DNA of 64,000 nucleotides from Penumbrarchaeum sp964445525 (lineage in GTDB: Archaea; Thermoplasmatota; Penumbrarchaeia; Penumbrarchaeales; Penumbrarchaeaceae): contig CAYULA010000008.1 of NCBI GenBank assembly GCA_964445525.1, positions 1-64,000 on the forward strand, given 5' to 3'. Within the stretch, counting starts at the first letter, position 1; each line of letters opens with the position of its first letter. This document shows positions 37,401 through 43,235 of the stretch, in pieces. Under the pieces are notes generated by a model, which made no database searches, had not been told where the DNA came from, and saw only the letters and a list, made by a program, of their open reading frames with translations. A program made the translations under genes and the position numbers.

Positions 37401-38641
37401 ACAGGTCTCCTCTTCTAGTTCATTTTGAAATTGCGAACGGATCGGTCTTCGATCGGAGGAATGTCACGGTATCATGGTATTCCAACAGAGAATGGTCGAG
37501 GATAACCCATCTGGATCTCTTCCTGGACGGGGAAAAACTGGATACAAACGGGACACCCAAAAAATGGTCTTTTTCGTTGGAGAAGACGGGATGGCATGAA
37601 CTTTCAGTGATCATCAGGGACGGTAGAGGCTATTCAGGGAGGAACGATATCTCCTTCTTCTGTGATTGGATAATCCCCCGGGTAAGTCTTGCAAGACAGA
37701 TGAACTGGACCAATGACCTTGCCGGATTTCATTGGAATGCCACCGATAACATGGGGATCGAAAATATCTGGTACGAGGTCCACAATATGTCCCATCTGAG
37801 CCTGGAGGACATCCCCGATTATGTACCGGAGGGGCGGTTTGAAATCATAAAGGATGGAGAAATACCCGTTTACAGTAACAATATCTCCCTGGACCTGCCG
37901 CAGGGTAATTTCAGTTTTGTAATATTTGTCAGGGATCTTGCAGGGAATATAGCCGTTGACAATATTGCAATAGGCGTGGACAAGACGGCTCCCGAGATAT
38001 TGGACCTGTATCCGGCTAATGAAGGAGTTGATATAGATTCAACAATCTGGATCAGGTTCTCAGAATTTATCGAGACTTCAACAATCTCCTTCGAGATTGA
38101 CGGAACGAGCGGGAAATGGTATGTCAGGGAAAACAATACTTACGAATTTGTTCCATTCCAGGAACTGGATGATTTCACGGTCTACAACGCGATATTCAGG
38201 GGAAGGGATCGAGCCGGTAATCGGGTAAACGCCACATGGTCTTTCAAGACAGTCAAGGATCCTCTAAAAACAACCACAGTCACGGGAAGGATCGTGGATC
38301 AGGATGGCAATCCGATAACCGAAGCAAGGATAAAACTCGGGAATGTGAAGATGGCTGAAACCTCCCCGGACGGCTCTTTCACTATTGATCTCAAGGAAGG
38401 AAATTACCAATTCAACATATCAAAAGAAGGGTACATAAATGCGACATTCTCGATCGATGTTCCCTACCGAGGGGGACCTCTGGACCTGGGAACGATCACC
38501 ATGGAATCTCTTGAAAATGAAGAGGAAAGAGAGGACCCTCCCTACATTGTGTTCGCCCTGGGAATCGGTCTGATCATAACAACGGTGATCATCGCCATCT
38601 CCGCTTTCACCAGAAAGGGAGGACCTTTGGACGAGGAGTGA
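34475..38641 (+). CDS. Very large beta-helix surface protein with FnIII, Ig-like and regulatory-like domains
   Basis: A 1388-aa protein. After a signal peptide (LMMIMMILSIMSF) comes a beta-helix covering about residues 65-870. It has dozens of PbH1 repeats (NRISNNSIVSCEEGIYI style) and several inserted GGKPVYYLGG or NGKPVIFYQ loops, as in NosD-type proteins; the helix closes with GNYYWNHTKPDSDSDGKVD. Then come an FnIII domain (about 885-965), two Ig-like domains and a Big_5-like domain (VDIDSTIWIRFSEFIE). A carboxypeptidase-regulatory-like domain (VTGRIVDQDGNPITEARIKL) and one membrane helix with a short acidic tail finish it. A TATA-like aatataaat 35-43 bases upstream and ggag before the ATG support the start. 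It is an outward-facing carbohydrate-binding or adhesive protein by architecture only. Confidence 0.85.
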   Translation: MRSITALMMIMMILSIMSFHHYENGNASESVISTRVNSRNGTIGPILILNDSAFDQKAAEMNWTGNGSEADPYMIEDLDLNANGSGYGIGISTTYNFTISNCSIRKADGGGAPLGAISILSGNGTIMDCRINSSGYGIRSLSPCRIINNTIFDCHNGLWILNDDNEIFGNLIVDGANHAIHFQGDDSLIKENTVRNWDYGIYLIGGERNRVQDNSITNIDDHGIRLDSSHDNTVIDNYAANNDDGIFLKYGSSNNRISNNSIVSCEEGIYIFDAIHNEFYGNEMFNCSFYFENERDNFVSHTIPDNNTVGGKPVYYLGGSDYEGWVVPSNVGQWIVWEATNLSIYYSDILEGSAGIFLYHCDWIKINHTRISNQVYEGVNAYRCRHLRIESINISRCDTGILLTQCYNSTSENCEINECREGLQIADSSLTSITESSFRDCDYGIRTKPGYKPDLTISRNEIVGVFSTMIHSESSEVKIFENEFISDGSTKTGIRIMDSFSNVSSNEFTGIVTAIKDEGNRNNISQNLISKCERGIELYGYKNKVGFNQIENIEGGFGIIDSGDQNVIMKNTIIDDDDIGILLSGSVYSSLFSNELIGTSIDLFDIDPELEILISPNNTINGKPVIFYQEMDLKDIEIDPEGGEYIFLACRNGILEDVENSGGILNVLIYGCQSIKLANCSFSGKGIGIKSFKSDGVHIAGSNFSGLETGISMMNSDEMMIKNCIFEQIIETAINISSGSDSRIENCLFNGTEISIHMVNSRENMIHGNLFREGEKGVILSLNSESNRIENNGFLENADIPITVFSGKFNRIENNAFVNNGRFILDPAEMHIDEENTYVHGNYYWNHTKPDSDSDGKVDLPYDRIPGKGNISDSEPIVYLPHSLLGAPTGTDSEQFMDDIIISWLQPTSVNPNTPLLGYTIRRLKTDNTTPASWVLADVTNFVDREPGEDGQLLYSIQARSILGEGAPVYEIVELNRSPLLVHFEIANGSVFDRRNVTVSWYSNREWSRITHLDLFLDGEKLDTNGTPKKWSFSLEKTGWHELSVIIRDGRGYSGRNDISFFCDWIIPRVSLARQMNWTNDLAGFHWNATDNMGIENIWYEVHNMSHLSLEDIPDYVPEGRFEIIKDGEIPVYSNNISLDLPQGNFSFVIFVRDLAGNIAVDNIAIGVDKTAPEILDLYPANEGVDIDSTIWIRFSEFIETSTISFEIDGTSGKWYVRENNTYEFVPFQELDDFTVYNAIFRGRDRAGNRVNATWSFKTVKDPLKTTTVTGRIVDQDGNPITEARIKLGNVKMAETSPDGSFTIDLKEGNYQFNISKEGYINATFSIDVPYRGGPLDLGTITMESLENEEEREDPPYIVFALGIGLIITTVIIAISAFTRKGGPLDEE

Positions 38642-38653
38642 TTCTTATAATAT

Positions 38654-38678
38654 TCCGGTACAAGGTTTAATTACCGGA
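38654..38678. promoter_or_regulatory. Inverted repeat around the promoter of the first GDH gene
   Basis: tccggta (38654-38660) and taccgga (38672-38678) flank caaggtttaat, which contains the best TATA-like sequence for the GDH gene at 38714. It could be an operator overlapping the promoter, or the terminator of the upstream gene. Confidence 0.4.
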
Positions 38679-38713
38679 TATTTCTCTGGATCAAGACAAA
38701 CAGGGGCGAGATC

Positions 38714-39976
38714 ATGGTACAATCATTCTACGAAAGCGTTCTTGACCAGATCGACTCGACAGTTGAAAGGATGTGCACCGATCCCGGGATCGTAAAGATG
38801 ATCAAGAAACCGGAAAGGGAACTGACCGTGCAGATCCCGATCGTGATGGACAACGGGGAGATCGATGTTTTCACGGGCTACAGGGTCCAGCACTCATCGG
38901 CAAGAGGCCCCTGCAAAGGGGGGGTCAGATATCATCCTGATACCGATCTGGACGAGGTGAAGGCCCTTGCCACTCTGATGTCCCTCAAATGTGCCGTGGC
39001 AAACGTTCCCTACGGTGGTGCAAAAGGCGGTATTACCGTGGATCCCACAGACATGTCACCGTGTGAGGTACAGAAGATCACCAAAAGGTATGCCGCGGCC
39101 ATCATGCCGATAATTGGTCCCAAAACCGACATTCCGGCTCCCGATGTGAACACCAATCCCGAGACAATGGGCTGGTTCATGGATGCCGCATCCATGTATC
39201 GTGGGAACGCCATGCTCGATATCGTAACCGGCAAGCCTCTGGAACTCGGAGGCTCCCTCGGAAGGAGCGAAGCAACCGGAAGAGGAGTGATGCTCAATAC
39301 GCTTCAGATACTGAAGAGGCTCGGAAAGGATCCCAAGGGCTGTTCGGTCGCCATCCAGGGTTTCGGCAACGTGGGTTCCACCGCCGCACATCTTCTTTCC
39401 GAGAAGAAAACAAAAGTGGTTGCTGTCAGCGATGTCTCCGGGATGTTGTATGACCCCGAGGGCCTGGACATCCACAAACTTATCGAATACACCTTCCCGG
39501 GAGGGAAACCCAGGCTGTTCAGGGATTATGAGGGACATGGAGTGGAGTTCACGGAAAACGGCAGTGATATACTGACCATGGATGTCGATGTGCTGATCCC
39601 CGCCGCTTTGGAAAACCAGGTTACCCTGAATAATGCGGGAGACGTAAAAGCCGATATAATAGTAGAGGGGGCGAACGGACCGGTTACCAAGGAAGCCGAC
39701 GGGGTCCTCAACGAGAAGGGTATACATGTTGTCCCCGACATACTGGCAAACAGCGGAGGAGTTATTGTCTCCTATTTCGAATGGGTGCAGGGGATACAAT
39801 CATTCTTCTGGGACCTGGATGAGGTCAACAGGAACCTGGAAAGGATCATGGATAAATCTTTCTCGGAGGTCTGGGACCTGGCCGGAAATGAAGGCATTTC
39901 AATGAGGGACTCGGCCTTCCAGAACGGGATTGGAAAGATATCAAGGGCAATCGAACTCAGAGGAATCTTTCCCTGA
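38714..39976 (+). CDS. gdhA: Glutamate dehydrogenase 1 (archaeal ~420-aa type)
   Basis: A 420-aa enzyme converting glutamate and 2-oxoglutarate plus ammonium, in the cytoplasm. Substrate-site motifs are GPCKGGVRYHP (about residues 65-75) and PYGGAKGGITVDP with the catalytic Lys (about 100). IPAPDVNT follows, then GGSLGRSEATGRGV. The Rossmann loop is QGFGNVGSTAA and the end of strand two is VAVSDVSG, which lacks a clear basic pocket; the coenzyme cannot be decided by eye. The C-terminal part (VEGANGPVTKEAD, ANSGGVIVSYFEWVQ) is complete. It is the first of three GDH genes and is separated from the second by 246 bases with a new promoter. Confidence 0.94.
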   Translation: MVQSFYESVLDQIDSTVERMCTDPGIVKMIKKPERELTVQIPIVMDNGEIDVFTGYRVQHSSARGPCKGGVRYHPDTDLDEVKALATLMSLKCAVANVPYGGAKGGITVDPTDMSPCEVQKITKRYAAAIMPIIGPKTDIPAPDVNTNPETMGWFMDAASMYRGNAMLDIVTGKPLELGGSLGRSEATGRGVMLNTLQILKRLGKDPKGCSVAIQGFGNVGSTAAHLLSEKKTKVVAVSDVSGMLYDPEGLDIHKLIEYTFPGGKPRLFRDYEGHGVEFTENGSDILTMDVDVLIPAALENQVTLNNAGDVKADIIVEGANGPVTKEADGVLNEKGIHVVPDILANSGGVIVSYFEWVQGIQSFFWDLDEVNRNLERIMDKSFSEVWDLAGNEGISMRDSAFQNGIGKISRAIELRGIFP

Positions 39977-40102
39977 CCGTTCCAATTAATATGATTGATT
40001 ACCGTTATACAAATTTCAAACTTTGAATTTGTAATAATGTAGAATATCCGTTGATTTTTTGCTCAATAGTTCAATGCAATAGATGAATACAACTAGGAAC
40101 CG

Positions 40103-40110
40103 TTTAAATA
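40103..40110 (+). promoter_or_regulatory. TATA box for the second GDH gene
   Basis: tttaaata lies about 113-120 bases before the ATG and predicts transcription start near 40131-40135, giving a leader of about 90 bases. Confidence 0.5.
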
Positions 40111-40130
40111 TGACCACTATATTCAAGTTG

Positions 40131-40213
40131 CGACCCGGAAGGTCGAAACAGGTCTTGTCTGGGTCCGAACCAGCTGCCCGGAAGGCAATAAAAACTGCTA
40201 CCGGGAGATCGGA
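40131..40213 (+). promoter_or_regulatory. Structured leader of the second GDH gene
   Basis: Two hairpins share the same five-base loop: cgacc-cggaa-ggtcg (40131-40145) and tgcc-cggaa-ggca (40175-40187). Alternative pairings exist: gaccc with gggtc (40161-40165), and cccgg (40177-40181) with ccggg (40201-40205), the latter ending just before the ggagga ribosome site at 40211. Competing structures next to a ribosome site suggest a regulatory RNA. No known riboswitch was recognised. Confidence 0.4.
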
Positions 40214-40222
40214 GGAAAACCC

Positions 40223-41557
40223 ATGGACGTAGAAGAATTCATGAACAATGTCATAGCCAGGAATCCTGGCGAAAAGGAGTTCCATCAGGCTGTAAAGGAA
40301 GTAGCAGAGTCCGTTCAGCCTGTTCTTAAAAAGCATCCAGAATACGAAAAGGCCAAGGTCCTAGAGAGAATGGTCGAGCCCGAGAGGCAGATCCTCTTCA
40401 GGGTCCCCTGGATGGATGACAACGGAGAGATCCAGGTCAACAGGGGATTCAGGATCGAGTTCAACAGCGCCATAGGACCTTACAAGGGGGGACTCCGGTT
40501 CCACCCTTCGGTCTACATAGGAATTATCAAATTCCTTGGTTTCGAACAGATCTTCAAGAACTCACTCACCGGACTTCCCATCGGCGGAGGAAAGGGAGGA
40601 TCCGATTTCAACCCCAAAGGCAAATCCGACAACGAGGTCATGAGGTTCTGCCAGAGCTTCATGTCCGAGCTTTACAGGCACATCGGACCCAACACCGACG
40701 TTCCCGCAGGTGACATAGGTGTCGGAGGCAGGGAGATTGGATACCTCTACGGCCAGTACAAGAAGCTCACAAACAGGTTCGAATCCGTTCTCACCGGAAA
40801 GGGAATCAACTGGGGAGGATCCCTTGTCAGGCCCGAGGCAACAGGTTACGGAGCAGTGTATTTCGCTGAGGAGATGCTCAAGACCAGGAACGAATCCTTT
40901 GATGGCAAGACCGTTGTCGTCTCAGGCTCCGGTAATGTCGCCCAGTTCGCAACGCAGAAGGTCAACCAGCTCGGCGGAAAGGTCGTCACCCTTTCCGACT
41001 CCTCCGGGTTTATTCACGATCCCGACGGCATATCCGGCGACAAGTGGGACTTCGTGATGGAGCTCAAGAACGTGAAGAGGGGAAGGATCAGGGAATACGC
41101 TGAGAAGTTCGGAGTAGAATATTACGAGGGCCAGAGGCCCTGGGGAGTCGCCTGCGACGTGGCCCTTCCCTGCGCCACCCAGAACGAGATAAACCTCGAT
41201 GAGGCAAAGACACTGGTTAACAACGGCTGTATAGCCGTATCGGAGGGAGCGAACATGCCGACAGTTCCCCAGGGTGTCGATTACTTTGTCGATAACAAGG
41301 TCCTATTCGGACCCGCCAAGGCGGCAAACGCCGGCGGTGTAGCCACATCCGGTCTCGAGATGGCTCAGAACCACGTTGGTCTGGCCTGGACCTTCGAGAA
41401 GGTTGACCAGGAGCTCCACCAGATAATGATAAACATACACAAGAACTCCTGGGATGCCGCCGAGAAGTACGGATACAAGGGCAACCTCGTCGTTGGAGCC
41501 AATATCGCCGGCTTCCTCAAGGTAGCCGATTCCATGCTCGACCAGGGCCTGGTATGA
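40223..41557 (+). CDS. gdhA: Glutamate dehydrogenase 2 (bacterial-type, ~444 aa, probably NADP)
   Basis: A 444-aa GDH of the type common in bacteria and fungi, different from its two neighbours. It shows GPYKGGLRFHPSV, LTGLPIGGGKGGSDFNPKGKSD (quoted as family hallmark), MSELYRHIGPNTDVPAGDIGVG, GINWGGSLVRPEATGYG, a Rossmann loop SGSGNVAQFA and TLSDSSGFIHDPDG. It closes with KAANAGGVATSGLEMAQN and WTFEKVDQEL. The family is mostly NADP-dependent and biosynthetic. Codons end in C or G far more often than in neighbouring genes (AAC, AAG, TTC, CTC), which suggests strong expression or a different origin. It has its own TATA box, a structured leader, a ggagga ribosome site and a strong terminator, so it is a single-gene unit. 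Confidence 0.95.
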   Translation: MDVEEFMNNVIARNPGEKEFHQAVKEVAESVQPVLKKHPEYEKAKVLERMVEPERQILFRVPWMDDNGEIQVNRGFRIEFNSAIGPYKGGLRFHPSVYIGIIKFLGFEQIFKNSLTGLPIGGGKGGSDFNPKGKSDNEVMRFCQSFMSELYRHIGPNTDVPAGDIGVGGREIGYLYGQYKKLTNRFESVLTGKGINWGGSLVRPEATGYGAVYFAEEMLKTRNESFDGKTVVVSGSGNVAQFATQKVNQLGGKVVTLSDSSGFIHDPDGISGDKWDFVMELKNVKRGRIREYAEKFGVEYYEGQRPWGVACDVALPCATQNEINLDEAKTLVNNGCIAVSEGANMPTVPQGVDYFVDNKVLFGPAKAANAGGVATSGLEMAQNHVGLAWTFEKVDQELHQIMINIHKNSWDAAEKYGYKGNLVVGANIAGFLKVADSMLDQGLV

Positions 41558-41593
41558 TTTTTAGATCCCGCAGCAAGATATAAGTCAGGAATG

Positions 41594-41625
41594 GGTCCGG
41601 CGGTTTCCGCCGGACCACCCTTTTT
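41594..41625 (+). terminator. Strong hairpin terminator after GDH 2
   Basis: A perfect 10-bp GC-rich stem, ggtccggcgg (41594-41603) with ccgccggacc (41607-41616), has a three-base loop and is followed four bases later by five T. Confidence 0.75.
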
Positions 41626-41790
41626 ATTTCCGAAAGCCACTTGAATTCAATATGAATTGAAATACAGATGAAAATTGACCCTTGAACCTGACCGGTATTT
41701 TGAAAATAAACATTGCATTTATTGTATTATGCATAGATAAAACTTTCCACAATGGAATCATATTTCGGAAAAATAAAGAATTAAAACGGG

Positions 41791-41823
41791 TAAATATGTA
41801 ACATATTGATAAATATTGTAACA
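41791..41823 (+). promoter_or_regulatory. Direct repeats upstream of GDH 3
   Basis: taaatatgtaaca (41791-41803) and taaatattgtaaca (41810-41823) are near-identical, spaced 19 bases start to start (about two helical turns). They lie 35-67 bases ahead of the TATA box, a position for an activator or repressor site. Confidence 0.4.
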
Positions 41824-41857
41824 CAAAGAGTGACAATACGTGATCTTTATCATAATG

Positions 41858-41902
41858 ATTATATAGGACCATCAATTGAAGTGAGCAGGACCTAAAAAGG
41901 TC
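41858..41902 (+). promoter_or_regulatory. Promoter and start-site hairpin of GDH 3
   Basis: A TATA-like gattatata at 41858-41866 predicts transcription start near 41890. There, gacct (41889-41893) and aggtc (41898-41902) form a small stem with loop aaaa. Gene two also starts its transcript with a gacc/ggtc hairpin. Confidence 0.35.
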
Positions 41903-41920
41903 AATATTTGAGGCGATGAC

Positions 41921-43207
41921 ATGGCTAGGGAAGCATTCAACGCTTTTAAAATGGCGCAGGAGCAGTTCGACAAGATAGCGGATTCACTTGAACTGGACGA
42001 AGGTACCAGGGCACTGTTGAGGGAACCCATGAGGGAATACCATTTCAACATTCCGGTGCAAATGGATGACGGAAGCTACAAAGTTTTCAGGGGATTCAGG
42101 GTCCAGCACAACGATGCAAAAGGACCCTGCAAGGGAGGAATAAGGTTCCATCCCCAGGAAACTGCAGATACCGTCAAGGCTCTGGCAATGTGGATGACCT
42201 GGAAATGCGCGGTGGCGGACATACCCCTTGGAGGAGGAAAAGGGGGAGTTATCTGCGATCCGCATGATCTCTCCATGAGGGAACAGGAAGGCATCTGCAG
42301 AGGCTGGGTCAGGCAGGTTTCCAAGAACGTCGGCCCGTTCCAGGACGTACCCGCTCCCGATGTCATGACAACGGGCCAGCATATGTTATGGATGCTGGAT
42401 GAGTACGAGAAGATAGCCGGCGGAAAGTTCCCTGGTTTCATAACGGGAAAACCGGTGGGAAGCGGCGGATCTCTCGGTAGGACCGAGGCCACAGGCTACG
42501 GTGTCATCTATCACCTGAGGGAGGCCCTCAAGGACCTTGACCTCGATCCGGCAAAGACAATCGCAGGCGTGCAGGGGTTCGGAAACGTTGCCCAGTACGC
42601 CATTGAACTCTACAACCAGCTCGGAGGCAGGGTCATATGCGTCTCATGCTGGGACCAGAGGGATAAGACCTCCTACACATATCTGCGGGAGGGAGGAATC
42701 GATCTGAAGGAACTCAGGTCCATATCAGACAGGTTCGGAACCGTGGACCCGAAAATGGCAGAGGAAAAGGGATACAAGAGGCTGCCCGGAGACGACTGGA
42801 TAAAACAGAATGTGGACATTCTCATCCCGGCGGCGCTTGAAAACCAGATCAATGCGGAAACGGTCAGGTTCATTTCAGATAGGGTCAAGATCATCGCCGA
42901 AGGTGCCAACGGCCCCACCACTCCCGAGGCAGATGCCGTGCTAAAGGAAAAAGGAGTGATGGTCATACCCGATTTCCTGGCAAACGCCGGAGGCGTTACA
43001 TGTTCGTATTTCGAACAGGTCCAGTGTAATATGAACTACTACTGGTCCAGAGACGAGGTCCTGGGCAAACTCGACGAGAAGATGACAAAGGCCTTCCATG
43101 CGGTTCTTGATCTGGCAAAGAAGAGGAACGTACCCCTTAGGGATGCGGCTTACATGATAGCCATATCAAGGGTGGCCGAAGCCGCAAAGCTTAGAGGATG
43201 GATATAG
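41921..43207 (+). CDS. gdhA: Glutamate dehydrogenase 3 (archaeal ~428-aa type, divergent)
   Basis: A 428-aa GDH close in plan to gene one: GPCKGGIRFHPQ, IPLGGGKGGVICDPHDLSM with the catalytic Lys, VGPFQDVPAPDVMTTGQHM, GSGGSLGRTEATGYGV and Rossmann loop QGFGNVAQYA. After the second strand it reads VICVSCWDQRDKTSY, unlike gene one (VAVSDVSG), so coenzyme use may differ. The C-terminal half is complete (AEGANGPTTPEAD, ANAGGVTCSYFEQVQCN). Only 28 bases separate it from the first PPDK_N protein gene, and that gene is three bases from the next, so the three are very likely one operon. This is the strongest link between GDH and the PPDK_N proteins. Confidence 0.94.
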   Translation: MAREAFNAFKMAQEQFDKIADSLELDEGTRALLREPMREYHFNIPVQMDDGSYKVFRGFRVQHNDAKGPCKGGIRFHPQETADTVKALAMWMTWKCAVADIPLGGGKGGVICDPHDLSMREQEGICRGWVRQVSKNVGPFQDVPAPDVMTTGQHMLWMLDEYEKIAGGKFPGFITGKPVGSGGSLGRTEATGYGVIYHLREALKDLDLDPAKTIAGVQGFGNVAQYAIELYNQLGGRVICVSCWDQRDKTSYTYLREGGIDLKELRSISDRFGTVDPKMAEEKGYKRLPGDDWIKQNVDILIPAALENQINAETVRFISDRVKIIAEGANGPTTPEADAVLKEKGVMVIPDFLANAGGVTCSYFEQVQCNMNYYWSRDEVLGKLDEKMTKAFHAVLDLAKKRNVPLRDAAYMIAISRVAEAAKLRGWI

Positions 43208-43235
43208 ATATACCCCATGCAGGGAGATATTACTG

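Larger units (their letters stand above)
41558..41920. other. Intergenic region between the second and third GDH genes
   Basis: This 363-base gap holds the terminator of gene two at its left end, AT-rich sequence without a convincing gene, the near-identical repeats at 41791-41823, a TATA-like gattatata at 41858-41866 and a small hairpin at 41889-41902. I see no tRNA or small coding frame with a good start. Confidence 0.6.

Noticed and set aside
40131..40222. A known glutamine riboswitch
   Set aside because: The hairpins do not match any riboswitch consensus I can recall; only the possibility of a structured leader is reported.
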